Shown here in pieces: positions 33,747-42,882 of a stretch of 45,752 bases of DNA. The notes below the pieces were generated by a model. It did not search any database. It saw only the letters and a program-made list of their open reading frames with translations, and was not told the origin of the DNA. The position numbers were made by a program, and so were the translations under genes. Origin of the DNA: a virus; the IMG/VR virus record IMGVR_UViG_3300020207_002598, positions 1-45,752 of that record; one strand, 5' to 3'. The stretch's first letter is position 1. Every line of letters begins with the position of its first letter.

Positions 33747-35282
33747 ATGGCAAACGTAACCGATGCTAGCCAAAACAAAGTGAGAACCGCAGAAGAAGTG
33801 AATTTTGAAATTGCACGAGGAATGGCCGAAATTGTTCGCTCAACACTCGGACCATTGGGTCGCGACAAGATGATGGTTGATTCATCCGGTCGTACCGTAA
33901 TCACTAATGATGGCGCTACCATTCTCCGAGAAACAAACTTTGTACATCCAACCGCTTCTTTGATTGTAGGCGTCGCTCGTACTCAAGAAAGCGAATCATA
34001 CGATGGTACTACTTCAGCCATTATCTTGACAGGAGAACTAGTACAACAGGCAGAAGGCCTAATTCAGCGCGGAGTCCACACTACGCTTATCGAACGAGGA
34101 TACAATATTGCATTGAAAGAAGCACTTAACCACCTTGATTCCCTTTCTGTTAATATCGAATCAGATGAACAACTACTACAAGTAGCAAACGTAGCAATGA
34201 CTGGTAAGCAAGCAGAAGCGTACAAAGATACGCTTGGGCCTCTATGTGTTGAAGCCGCAAAGTCCACGCGTCCATCCAAGGTAAATATTCTCGTCCGACC
34301 CGGTGCAAGTGTTGAAGATTCACTGGCCACTACTGGACTAATGATTGACAAACAAATGATGAACCATGGTATGCCTAAGAAATTAGACAAAGGAAGCATT
34401 GCATTGTTTGATTGCGACCTAACACTACCTGCACATACCGCAGGGGTGAATGTCAACTTTGACAGTGGTGAAGCCGCTGACCTTTACGCCCAGAAGCGCA
34501 AAGAAGACATTTTGAAAATCGGGCAACATATTGTTGACATGGGAATTAATGTAGTGTTCTCAATGAAGGAAATTGACCCTGTACTGTCAGAATACTTTGC
34601 ACGCAACAACGTAATTGCATTCCGACGAACTAACAATTCATTGTTAGAACGAGTAGCAGAAACTACCAATGCAATGATTGTATCCAGTCTAGGCGACCTT
34701 GAAGCAGAAGACCTCGGAACCTGTGGAGAAGTCGTCGAAGTCAGTAATCCCGCATGGGACAAACCCATTATGCAATTGAATGATGTTGCAAACCCTGTCG
34801 GATATTCGATTCTTATTACTGGACCAACAGAACACGTTGCAAGTGAAATTGCTCGCGCTCTTGACGACGCAATCGGCGTTACATGGATTGCTCACAACGA
34901 AAAGGCCGTAGTCAATGGCGGGGGCTCAACACACGTAAACATGGCCATGCATTTGAAACAGTTTGCAAACAGTGTTGGTGGGCTAGAACAGTTGGCCGTG
35001 GAATCCTTTGCAAACGCATTAGAAGTCATTCCTGCTACACTAGCACAAAACAGTGGATTACAACCACTACCATCTATTATCGCACTACGCGCCGCTATTG
35101 CATCGGGAATTCCTCATGCATCACTTAATGTATTCAAAGGCGGAGTATGTACAGAAGAACTAGCGGTCATTGAACCAAAGAAAGTAGTCACAGTAGCACT
35201 TGAATCCGCAACAACAGCGGCCTCGCAAATCCTACGTATTGACAATATTATCCAAGCAAAAGAAGCAGAATTTATGGAGTGA
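33747..35282 (+). CDS. Group II chaperonin (thermosome) subunit
   Basis: 511 aa, somewhat shorter than cellular thermosomes (about 540-550). TLGPLGRDKMMVDSSGR and TNDGATILRE (51-60) form the ATP site; DGTTSA (about 90-95) is the second phosphate motif; LDDAI keeps the catalytic Asp of the usual SLHDA. The GGGAxE motif is changed to GGGSTH. It is an ATP-driven folding chamber acting in the cytoplasm. Magroviruses of marine archaea are known to carry such genes. Host-derived, divergent; it may fold virion proteins. Its own promoter separates it from upstream genes. Confidence 0.93.
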   Translation: MANVTDASQNKVRTAEEVNFEIARGMAEIVRSTLGPLGRDKMMVDSSGRTVITNDGATILRETNFVHPTASLIVGVARTQESESYDGTTSAIILTGELVQQAEGLIQRGVHTTLIERGYNIALKEALNHLDSLSVNIESDEQLLQVANVAMTGKQAEAYKDTLGPLCVEAAKSTRPSKVNILVRPGASVEDSLATTGLMIDKQMMNHGMPKKLDKGSIALFDCDLTLPAHTAGVNVNFDSGEAADLYAQKRKEDILKIGQHIVDMGINVVFSMKEIDPVLSEYFARNNVIAFRRTNNSLLERVAETTNAMIVSSLGDLEAEDLGTCGEVVEVSNPAWDKPIMQLNDVANPVGYSILITGPTEHVASEIARALDDAIGVTWIAHNEKAVVNGGGSTHVNMAMHLKQFANSVGGLEQLAVESFANALEVIPATLAQNSGLQPLPSIIALRAAIASGIPHASLNVFKGGVCTEELAVIEPKKVVTVALESATTAASQILRIDNIIQAKEAEFME

Positions 35283-35287
35283 ACAGA

Positions 35288-35494
35288 ATGACAGAAGAAG
35301 AACAACCAATAGAAACAAACGGACTACCAGAAGACTTAGTCAACGGACTAGCCCTGCTACACAAAACAGGGCTTAGATTCGTAACTGTGGTAGTACAGCC
35401 AAACGGAGAATTAACCCTGCACACAGCAGAAAACTCCAATAGAATCGAGATTGTCGGAATGCTTGAGGTGGCTCGCGATGCAGTTCGGTCCTGA
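35288..35494 (+). CDS. Small acidic protein, unknown
   Basis: 68 aa from ATG 35288 (MTEEEQPIE), behind the thermosome stop. A GTG at 35279 overlaps that stop. Central strands GLRFVTVVVQPNGELTLHT resemble a small beta-sheet domain. Overlaps the next gene by 17 bases. Possibly a chaperonin partner by position only. Confidence 0.5.
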   Translation: MTEEEQPIETNGLPEDLVNGLALLHKTGLRFVTVVVQPNGELTLHTAENSNRIEIVGMLEVARDAVRS

Positions 35495-36170
35495 TATGCC
35501 AATTCCTATGAATAACAACCGCGTGTTGAAGGCCCTAATGGCCACAGCACCGGACGACGAACCACCTGAATTGCAAGAATACCGCGAGCAAGTTCGTGAG
35601 AATGAATTGAACCTATTGGGTTCTATGTTGTTTCATGCCGTAGTGTTAGGAGCATGTATTCTTCTCTATACGAAGTGGGAATGGAGCCAGTTTGGTAGCG
35701 CATACGAATCTGCAACCTTCTATGCTCTTGCAGGATTCTTTGTACAGGCCGGCTTCTATTTCATGTGGCGAGCGGCGTTTGAAGATTCATCTGCACATCG
35801 ACGCAAGATGCGTAAGATGCGATTGAAGAATCGCAAGCGTATTCAAGGAATCAAGTATTCTGTTGAAGAAGCCCAACAAGCGGCGGCACTACAAGCACAA
35901 ATGTATGATTTGGAACGTCTTCTCAACAATACGATGGAAGACGACGTTGTTACTACTGCGGAGGGAAACGAGTTGTTGGTCCAATTACAAAAACTATCGC
36001 AGATGATGGGCCAATCTGTAACCCGTGGGAATACTACAAAACAAGTACAGCCACAACAATCTCCACAGGCAGTTTCATCAACAGTACAACAAATTCCCGG
36101 TCAAGCAGTGCAATCACAAACACTACAACCGGAAGGAGCGAAAGGCCACGTCCACAATCAACAAGTGTGA
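35478..36170 (+). CDS. Two-helix membrane protein with Gln-rich cytoplasmic tail
   Basis: 230 aa from ATG 35478, after GAGGTGG. Two membrane helices (SMLFHAVVLGACILLYT and ATFYALAGFFVQAGFYFMWR) are followed by a basic helical segment (RKMRKMRLKNRKRIQ), a coiled-coil-like region and a Gln-rich tail. It begins the operon that leads to the GTPase. A membrane scaffold for virion assembly or a docking site for the GTPase is possible. Confidence 0.55.
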   Translation: MQFGPDMPIPMNNNRVLKALMATAPDDEPPELQEYREQVRENELNLLGSMLFHAVVLGACILLYTKWEWSQFGSAYESATFYALAGFFVQAGFYFMWRAAFEDSSAHRRKMRKMRLKNRKRIQGIKYSVEEAQQAAALQAQMYDLERLLNNTMEDDVVTTAEGNELLVQLQKLSQMMGQSVTRGNTTKQVQPQQSPQAVSSTVQQIPGQAVQSQTLQPEGAKGHVHNQQV

Positions 36171-36197
36171 GGTGCGCCGGGATAACTAAAACCGGGG

Positions 36198-36236
36198 AAC
36201 AGTGTATGAGGAGGGTAACCGAAGAAACGCACTGTT
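36198..36236 (+). promoter_or_regulatory. Inverted repeat in the leader of the GTPase operon
   Basis: AACAGTG (36198-36204) pairs with CACTGTT (36230-36236) around TATGAGGAGGGTAACC, hiding a GAGGAGG site in the loop. A free GGTGAT site lies before ATG 36255. Could be an RNA structure or operator. Confidence 0.4.
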
Positions 36237-36254
36237 GGCAACACAGGTGATAAC

Positions 36255-36494
36255 ATGATTCCCGGTTCTAATCTAATTTTCCGTGACGCAAAAGACGAAC
36301 AACAAGAAGGGTTAATGGAAACCCTGTTTGTAGGTCAAACTTGGCAGATGCGTTATCTGAAAATCAAAGCCTACGTTTACGGTAGCATTGCTACTGCAAC
36401 AGGAATGGCAACAACGGCAACAGTCGATTACTTACTTGCCCGTTGGACTGATTACAATGGAATATTAGATTGGTTCTTTGCAGTGGTGATTTGA
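36255..36494 (+). CDS. Small membrane protein before the GTPase
   Basis: 79 aa with GGTGAT upstream. Hydrophobic segments at YVYGSIATATGMATTATVDYL and the C-terminal ILDWFFAVVI. The stop touches the GTPase start, so the two are co-translated. Possible membrane anchor or partner of the GTPase. Confidence 0.5.
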   Translation: MIPGSNLIFRDAKDEQQEGLMETLFVGQTWQMRYLKIKAYVYGSIATATGMATTATVDYLLARWTDYNGILDWFFAVVI

Positions 36495-37220
36495 ATGGGC
36501 TCGACTGAAATCGTATTTGCGCACACAGTAATTGCGCTAATCGATAAGACAAAGGAGTTCATGCGCTACGACGTAGGAATATATGGCCCCAGTATGTCAG
36601 GGAAAACTACACTAGACAAACAATTGACTACGCCCGGAATGATTAGGCCATTGGGAGAACAACAAAGAACACATCACAAAAAGATGTTCCTTAGTGAGAA
36701 ATATCGAATGCCTCCCGAATCAGCAAAGCGAATCATTAGTGATGGTGGTCTGAAAAAGACGATTGTTTCTCGCGATATCGGTGGGCATACACAATACCAA
36801 AGTATGTGGCTACGCGACATGTACCTACGAAAAATTCGAACTGTTATCATAGTGATTGACCATAGGCACTTAATCGAACCAATAAATACCGACAATCAAG
36901 TTGCCCTAGGGTATCTTGTCGAGGCGTTAAAGAAGAAAACTAAACCAAAAGGACTGGGAATAATCAAATCATTTACACGAAGAAAGTACCGTCCCCAGCG
37001 ACTTATTTTGTTAGCAAACAAAGCAGACGAATGGATGGATGATGAATCGTTTGAAATGTTTGACACAGGGATGATAGCGAACCATCCTATCTTTGATGCT
37101 TTTCGTGAGCATTTGTTCGCACTACAAGAAATGGCTATTCCAGTGCATATCGATGCAATTTCTGCAACGAAAAACTTCAACGTACAACAAGCACTGATGA
37201 AAGGAATGGGATTCCGATGA
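36495..37220 (+). CDS. Ras/Arf-like small GTPase
   Basis: 241 aa. G1 GPSMSGKT (31-38), G3 DIGGH (94-98), G4 NKAD (175-178) and G5 SATK (223-226) are all in order with proper spacing; the DxGGH form is like Arf/Sar/SRbeta-type GTPases. N-terminal 24 residues look amphipathic (TVIALIDKTKEFMRY) and could touch a membrane. It sits between membrane-protein genes and overlaps the next gene by ATGA. GTPases of this kind direct membrane traffic or polarity; here a role in assembling a membrane-containing virion is inferred. Confidence 0.8.
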   Translation: MGSTEIVFAHTVIALIDKTKEFMRYDVGIYGPSMSGKTTLDKQLTTPGMIRPLGEQQRTHHKKMFLSEKYRMPPESAKRIISDGGLKKTIVSRDIGGHTQYQSMWLRDMYLRKIRTVIIVIDHRHLIEPINTDNQVALGYLVEALKKKTKPKGLGIIKSFTRRKYRPQRLILLANKADEWMDDESFEMFDTGMIANHPIFDAFREHLFALQEMAIPVHIDAISATKNFNVQQALMKGMGFR

Positions 37221-37987
37221 CAGAAAACTACCGTGACCAAAGAATGCTAGAACTAATGAGCAACATGCCTCAGAATAGGGCGACTGAATTTAATGCAGTT
37301 GTACCCGTCGTTGAATTTAATTTTAGCGAACATGCTGACCCCGATAAAGCACGCCGACAAAATATCAAGCGTGCAATCAAAGCCCTTCGTCCTACAAAGA
37401 CATGGTATACACTACCGGGAACAGGTTGGCTACCATTTATTGGACGCGCTCGTTTCAAGTATTCAAATAGGCAAGAACCTTACATTTGCGTTATCGACGG
37501 TTGCGATTGTAGGCATTTAGATTATGGCGACTTATGGAGTACGTACTTTATTGACGCAACATCAGGAAAAGTCAGACCATATATGCCTTGGTCGGGCGTA
37601 CTACCTTCACGGGGAATAGAACTTTACGGAACATATTGTCCACAACATATGCAACTATACCACCTACTTAGTGATTGGATTCAACAAGAAGAATCGAATG
37701 ACCGCGGCTTCTTCAAGAGTATGAAAAAACGGGGAGTAGCATTCATTCCAGTAGTAAAGAAGCAGAATACCGACAACCAACATCCCCTTATATCTAAATG
37801 GAATCCGGTGTTTGAGGAGGCCCTCAAAGACCCGGGCATTGAGGTGATTCACTACAAAAATCCCACCACAGGAGAAAACGACATTACAACAATCGTCTTT
37901 GATAATAGAGTACTACAAACTACACCAATAAGAGGCAATTCACTAGATTCAGAATACATAATAGAACCACAGGAGGAAACACAATGA
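37217..37987 (+). CDS. Possible GTPase partner, Cys-rich, unknown
   Basis: 256 aa, overlapping the GTPase stop and the next start. CVIDGCDCRH (about 91-100) and TYCPQH (about 138-143) could hold a zinc ion. A basic, amphipathic middle and a polar tail. No membrane helix. Coupling to the GTPase gene hints at an effector or regulator. Confidence 0.5.
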   Translation: MTENYRDQRMLELMSNMPQNRATEFNAVVPVVEFNFSEHADPDKARRQNIKRAIKALRPTKTWYTLPGTGWLPFIGRARFKYSNRQEPYICVIDGCDCRHLDYGDLWSTYFIDATSGKVRPYMPWSGVLPSRGIELYGTYCPQHMQLYHLLSDWIQQEESNDRGFFKSMKKRGVAFIPVVKKQNTDNQHPLISKWNPVFEEALKDPGIEVIHYKNPTTGENDITTIVFDNRVLQTTPIRGNSLDSEYIIEPQEETQ

Positions 37988-38802
37988 CAAACAGATTTGG
38001 AACAAACTTAACACCACAAGGAACAGGCAATGCGGCGAATAGCCTTGCATCAGTATTTGGAGAAACGATGGCAGTTGCACAAAAAACTGGTATCGCTGAC
38101 CAAGCAATGAGCGCCGTACAGAATCAAATGGTGGGCGGTAATTTTGGTAACGAGCAACAAATTGGTGCATTTTACCAACTACTTGCTAGCCACCCGAATG
38201 AAGTCGCGCTATTCTTGCTATCGTATACCAATGACAAAGGCCAACCTGCTATTCTAGCCGGACTTGCAGAACTGATTGAAATTGTCATGAAAAAAACATT
38301 GTTTGAATGGTTCAACGGTGATGCATTCAAGGGCGACTACGTTGACCCTGCAAAGGCCGCAGAACTTGGATATTCAACTATTACACAGGAAAATATCGAT
38401 GTTGTAATCAGTAATATGGTTCCACTACAAAAAATTGCTATGGACGTACAAGCAGACGACCAACGTGCCATGCAAATTGTACAACAGGCACAGTTCCATG
38501 CAATGAGCGCGGAACAGCGTATGCAACATCAAGAACAACAAAGACAACAACAAATGCAACAATGGCAACAACAACAGGCCCAACAATTTTCACAACCACC
38601 TCAGCGCCCAAGTCTTGTAGGAAATATGCTACGACTTGGAGGGATTGTAGGCGCTGGAGCAGTTGGCGGTAGTGCCGCACAAAACATTGCATCAACCATG
38701 CTAGCACCACCATGTCAATACTGTAATGGAATGGGTTGTCAGATGTGTAGGCCACAACCTATGCAGAACACCTATATGCAGGGACAGGTTCCACCTCAAT
38801 AA
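37984..38802 (+). CDS. Gln-rich protein with C-terminal CxxCxGxGCxxC zinc motif
   Basis: 272 aa, GGAGGAAAC upstream. Helical N-terminal half, then a long Gln-rich coiled-coil (QQQRQQQMQQWQQQQAQQ, about 176-195), a Gly/Ala hydrophobic segment (GGIVGAGAVGGSAAQNIA) and CQYCNGMGCQMC near the end. The Cys block matches the DnaJ-type zinc pattern of the protein at 26370. Likely membrane-associated scaffold. Confidence 0.55.
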   Translation: MTNRFGTNLTPQGTGNAANSLASVFGETMAVAQKTGIADQAMSAVQNQMVGGNFGNEQQIGAFYQLLASHPNEVALFLLSYTNDKGQPAILAGLAELIEIVMKKTLFEWFNGDAFKGDYVDPAKAAELGYSTITQENIDVVISNMVPLQKIAMDVQADDQRAMQIVQQAQFHAMSAEQRMQHQEQQRQQQMQQWQQQQAQQFSQPPQRPSLVGNMLRLGGIVGAGAVGGSAAQNIASTMLAPPCQYCNGMGCQMCRPQPMQNTYMQGQVPPQ

Positions 38803-38813
38803 GGTGAACCATT

Positions 38814-41240
38814 ATGAGCGAGTCATATCCACCAAAAGGATTTGACCCTCTTACTGCACCAAAGGTAAATCCATCACCTAGCCAAAGCCTTTGGCAAGCA
38901 GAATTGATTGCTTCTGCTACGGCTCGTAGGAATATGGAATCCGTAAAAACGATGTTTCAGCAAACCTATGGACCGTACATACAGAAACTGCGCGGTCGAT
39001 TTGGCGGTGATATTAGCACAGGCATTCTTAGAGAAACAGGATTACTTCCTTCGGATTCAGTAGGTTCTCCTCGATTTAGAAAGGCAGTAATGCTACTTAC
39101 GAAAAAGACCCAGATTCCGCCAGAAACCTGTCAAGGAATTCTAGAGGCCGTTCTTACAATGTATACAGAAGAAAGGAAAGTAAAGGAATCCGAACGCCGT
39201 CTTCTTCGACACAATTTCAAATCTATATTTTCAGGGGATGTACCAATTCCCGGTCAATTTGAAAGTCTTCGCTTAATTATGAAGCATCCATTAGATATGG
39301 GGGCTACTTCAGATAACCCAGTAGCATGGGTAATGGATACCCGTATTAGTACGGCCATTCCGCGTGCAATTGCATGGGACCCTCGATACGGATTGCGTGA
39401 TAAAAATTGGTACAATCCATATATGCAATATCTGGAAAAGAATCCTCCACTACAACCAGACCAAGATAAAATGGAACTTCTCAAAAACTTCCAAGGTGGG
39501 AAGTATTGGCAAGAATTTGGGTCGTTTGTAAAAGTAAAGCCAGATGAAAAAACCATGGAGTATAGTCTAAGCAAGCATCCAATGGGAATAGCCGCGTTAG
39601 ACCATAATTTGTATCAACTAACAGGAACATTACCAGATGCAACAGCAGGAAGAGTAATTCCAAAGAATCGTAGTCAAGTCAGTATTCTTTCACTTGCAAA
39701 GCCAAATGTACACGAAGGCGCATTCCTACAACCACTAATTTTCTTTTATGCTAAAGCGTATGGAAGAAATGAACCAACAGGGAATTATTGGAAAGTCAAT
39801 GCATCGTATAGGCTACAATCATTACAGGAATCTGAATTTGGTGTTTGTTATCTTGTTCCTGTTAATCCTCTTACTGGTGGGGCTCTTGCTCCGGGTATTC
39901 CAGTAGTGCGCGTTAGGGGAACGGCTAGTGATGCTATACTGTATGCTCGCAAGTACTATCCGCATGTTATGTCAATCACCGAGGGTGAAAATCCAAATCT
40001 CCACCCAGAATTGCTAAAACAATTCGGGGGTAGTGGTGCTACCAATTTCAAACAAGATTGGGAGGTTGCACCAAGCGACTTCCGTACCAGCCAACGGTTT
40101 GCAGTTGTTGTACGCTCAACATGGGCATGGCCAGATACTACACTGTTCCGTGACCCACATTGGGAAGTATTCAGTCCTAATCACATAGCAAGCGGATTGA
40201 ATAGCGAGCAAATGCGAATGCTACAAGTAGCCAGACTACAAGCAGAAGTATCTGCAACCGAATCTCCCGGCAAAATCCCAAGGCGCACTTCTTCTATTGC
40301 AACATCATTACTTGATGGAAACCCAGTTCCATCAAATTCACACAGTACAAGTCTAGCCGAGGTATACATCGTCGACCAATCTGCTGAAATTTTCATGAAG
40401 AATGCAGTACGTGAAATTCAGAAGTATATGTTGAATGCGGCTAGAAATCTTGAAAAAATTCATCCCGAGGAAAGAAAGTTCCACATGAAACAATTCAATC
40501 ATGCGCAAAACGTAGCACTATGCGCGTTTGGTATGCTAAATTCGTCGCTATGGATTCAAACCGGTTCTTTAACAGGGCCATCAGCAATCCCAGAAGTGGA
40601 ATCAACTTACGGAGTATACGGTGGCTTTACCAAGGAACAAGCCGCAGACGCTCACCGCCTTCTATCACCTGTTATGTCCGGAGTCCAGACAAGATTAGCA
40701 CTGAAAGTACCGATTACCGACATAGAAGACATTGGTATTGTCATGAAGCAGTTCACCGGGCAATACGGTACAATGCCTGAATTGAAGATTCCAGACATGA
40801 CACCTTACAAAATCGTGGACAAGACTGGTAGGTCTTGGAAACCTACTTCCGTGGGTGCTACTTTGATTACAGACCTACCGAGCAAAACCGGAGATGCAGA
40901 TTTCTTCAATGTAAAAATGAAAGCGATTCGCCCATGCCATCCATACCATGTGTATTCACCCGGCATGACAGTTCCCGGAGAACAGGGCAATTTAGTCCAA
41001 ATGAACAATGTATGGTCTACTAACGTATCACGAAGATTACCATTACAGGCAAGGGGATTATCAGGAAAAATGTACGGCAAAAAGCGAACAACTGCTAATA
41101 CATTTGAATTCGTGGATGCAAACCTTGGCGGTTTCGGTAATGTAAGCCCCGCCGAAGGCTTTGAAACAGATAACAGCATCGGACTATCAAAGGCCAGCGT
41201 AGTTGCCGCTGTGGTAGGGATGCTTGCACTAAGGAATTGA
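38814..41240 (+). CDS. Large C-terminally anchored protein, probable virion component
   Basis: 808 aa behind GGTGAACC. An NPSPSQ motif lies at 20-25 and other NP sites at KNPPLQ, ENPNLH and VNPLTG. No enzyme motif found; several beta-rich segments (FGVCYLVPVNPLTGG, IPVVRVRGTASDAI). The last 16 residues (ASVVAAVVGMLALRN) are hydrophobic and suggest a tail anchor. Second largest product of the right half; perhaps a minor capsid or vertex protein. Confidence 0.55.
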   Translation: MSESYPPKGFDPLTAPKVNPSPSQSLWQAELIASATARRNMESVKTMFQQTYGPYIQKLRGRFGGDISTGILRETGLLPSDSVGSPRFRKAVMLLTKKTQIPPETCQGILEAVLTMYTEERKVKESERRLLRHNFKSIFSGDVPIPGQFESLRLIMKHPLDMGATSDNPVAWVMDTRISTAIPRAIAWDPRYGLRDKNWYNPYMQYLEKNPPLQPDQDKMELLKNFQGGKYWQEFGSFVKVKPDEKTMEYSLSKHPMGIAALDHNLYQLTGTLPDATAGRVIPKNRSQVSILSLAKPNVHEGAFLQPLIFFYAKAYGRNEPTGNYWKVNASYRLQSLQESEFGVCYLVPVNPLTGGALAPGIPVVRVRGTASDAILYARKYYPHVMSITEGENPNLHPELLKQFGGSGATNFKQDWEVAPSDFRTSQRFAVVVRSTWAWPDTTLFRDPHWEVFSPNHIASGLNSEQMRMLQVARLQAEVSATESPGKIPRRTSSIATSLLDGNPVPSNSHSTSLAEVYIVDQSAEIFMKNAVREIQKYMLNAARNLEKIHPEERKFHMKQFNHAQNVALCAFGMLNSSLWIQTGSLTGPSAIPEVESTYGVYGGFTKEQAADAHRLLSPVMSGVQTRLALKVPITDIEDIGIVMKQFTGQYGTMPELKIPDMTPYKIVDKTGRSWKPTSVGATLITDLPSKTGDADFFNVKMKAIRPCHPYHVYSPGMTVPGEQGNLVQMNNVWSTNVSRRLPLQARGLSGKMYGKKRTTANTFEFVDANLGGFGNVSPAEGFETDNSIGLSKASVVAAVVGMLALRN

Positions 41241-41244
41241 TACC

Positions 41245-41730
41245 ATGCACAATACTTCTTCTCAAAACCAATCCATGGTAATGCGTAGGCGAATGGGAAG
41301 CCATCTTAACGGTAGTATGCCCCCTTACCATCCATCATTGGGTAAAGCATTCAGTGGTTCTGCAAACAGATTTAACTTAGGTAATATTGTAAATGAGTTC
41401 TATGCTGATGGCGTAGTCGAACCAATTGTACCTGCACCCGGCAAGTCGGGTTATCTTCGACAACCACATCTTGAAGACAATTACAATTTCATTGATTACA
41501 CCGATATGCGTGCAAGTGATTTCGAAGGACTACTCCCTTCTTTTGAAAAAGCAAACCTACCCGTATTAATCGGAGCCGGATTAATCTATGTCGGTTCTGG
41601 TGCGCCCGGTTACAAAGCGGTAGTAAAACAAGCAAAGAAGATTATTAACAAACCAGAAAAGTATGTACGAACTGCGGCTATGGCGTCCGGCCTTGCAATT
41701 CTAGTAGCATACGGACAATTATACAGGTGA
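41245..41730 (+). CDS. Small two-helix membrane protein
   Basis: 161 aa. A polar N-terminal hundred residues, then PVLIGAGLIYVGSGAPG and TAAMASGLAILVAYGQLY as membrane helices around a Lys-rich loop. Same plan as the protein at 27579. Four bases after the large anchored protein. Confidence 0.5.
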   Translation: MHNTSSQNQSMVMRRRMGSHLNGSMPPYHPSLGKAFSGSANRFNLGNIVNEFYADGVVEPIVPAPGKSGYLRQPHLEDNYNFIDYTDMRASDFEGLLPSFEKANLPVLIGAGLIYVGSGAPGYKAVVKQAKKIINKPEKYVRTAAMASGLAILVAYGQLYR

Positions 41731-41734
41731 TAAT

Positions 41735-42103
41735 ATGGTAACGCCACAACAAAGAGGACAAGTAGTCGTCAAGTCTATTGGCGACATTCAACGAGAAACA
41801 ACTGTACATGCCCGTAAGGCACGACCCGCTTCTGCGCCAAAAAGCAATCTTGGCCATAGTGCATATGTTCCTCCAATGATTGCAGGTCTTGGCTTACTCA
41901 ACAAGTATTGGAAACTTGCACAACATCCAGCACATACAGCGCTTGCAGGTATGTTTGTAGTAAATAGTAGTCCTGTTTCACTTAGTAAAGTAAGAACCTT
42001 TGGCGGTAAAACTGGCGCAGTAACTAAAATGGTTCTATACACACATCTTGGAGTTACCGCTGTTTCAACTGTTTGGAGTACATATAGAAGTTTGAGGAAG
42101 TGA
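41735..42103 (+). CDS. Small membrane protein, basic
   Basis: 122 aa with GGTGATA upstream. Basic N-terminus (HARKARPASAPKS), two weakly hydrophobic helices (VPPMIAGLGLLNKYWK and LGVTAVSTVWSTYR) and a Lys/Arg end. Part of the string of small virion-membrane candidates. Confidence 0.5.
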   Translation: MVTPQQRGQVVVKSIGDIQRETTVHARKARPASAPKSNLGHSAYVPPMIAGLGLLNKYWKLAQHPAHTALAGMFVVNSSPVSLSKVRTFGGKTGAVTKMVLYTHLGVTAVSTVWSTYRSLRK

Positions 42104-42107
42104 TATC

Positions 42108-42851
42108 GTGCGTCCAATGGCTCCTTCAACTAGCGAATTCCGTCAACTTCCTATGCGCCGTGAACCTACGGACATGGAAAAGACAATGCGCATTGGGCGC
42201 CGTAAGCGCAAGATGGCTTTAGACCGACTTGCTAACAAACAACCTGTTCCTACCTATGCTACCGATAGTTCGGAGCGAGTTAACAAAGTACAGATTGCTA
42301 AATTGCAAGGACTAGGTAGCACTTGGCCCTCCGCTAGCACAGTTGATAGTACACCCGGCGATGACCCTGCATTCCGTATTAAAGATGGCAAAACCGTTGA
42401 AACTTGGGCACGGCCAGAACCATCGCCCCAATACCAAGCAAACTACTTTGCATTGATGACAGAAATCGATAACAAATCAGCAGAAGCCGCGTTGCTTGAA
42501 CAGAAACTTCATCAAATCAACGGCGATATTATCGCTCTAGAAAACCAAGGACAACCAGTTCCTCCGGCTTTGAAAAGTGAAGGAATTAGTACATTCAACC
42601 AACTAGATACTATTCGCAAACAACTAGATTCATTGGCTAGACAAATTGATGACAAAGGATATGCACTTCGTAATCGCACCACATGGGGAAGTCGAATTGG
42701 TTACAGTAGCGGAGGCTTTGTCCTCGGCGCCGCCGCATTCTATGGACTATACCTTCTATACAACCGTCGTCTATCTGGTGGACGTCGAAGGTCCGGACGT
42801 GGTGCAGGAACAACTGACCCACTTGCCGCCTTCGGCAGAATCAACGGCTAG
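42108..42851 (+). CDS. Coiled-coil membrane protein with Arg/Gly tail
   Basis: 247 aa from GTG 42108, behind GAGGAAGTGAT; ATG 42117 is an alternative. A heptad-rich coil (IDNKSAEAALLEQKLHQING and more, about 125-190), one membrane helix (IGYSSGGFVLGAAAFYGLYLLY) and a basic SGGRRRSGRG tail that may touch DNA. A spacer joining membrane and genome is plausible. Confidence 0.5.
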   Translation: MRPMAPSTSEFRQLPMRREPTDMEKTMRIGRRKRKMALDRLANKQPVPTYATDSSERVNKVQIAKLQGLGSTWPSASTVDSTPGDDPAFRIKDGKTVETWARPEPSPQYQANYFALMTEIDNKSAEAALLEQKLHQINGDIIALENQGQPVPPALKSEGISTFNQLDTIRKQLDSLARQIDDKGYALRNRTTWGSRIGYSSGGFVLGAAAFYGLYLLYNRRLSGGRRRSGRGAGTTDPLAAFGRING

Positions 42852-42857
42852 TTTATG
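42852..42857 (+). promoter_or_regulatory. Promoter box of the SWIB gene
   Basis: TTTATG at -31 to -26 of ATG 42883, then ACCTACTTATACGG. It begins at the stop of the upstream gene. Same family as the boxes at 33717, 43515 and 45022. Confidence 0.6.
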
Positions 42858-42882
42858 ACCTACTTATACGGACGGATAAAAC

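Noticed and set aside
18788-37800. 16-base identical string CCCTTATATCTAAATG at 18788 and 37785
   Set aside because: The second copy is inside a coding frame and one such match is expected by chance at this window length.
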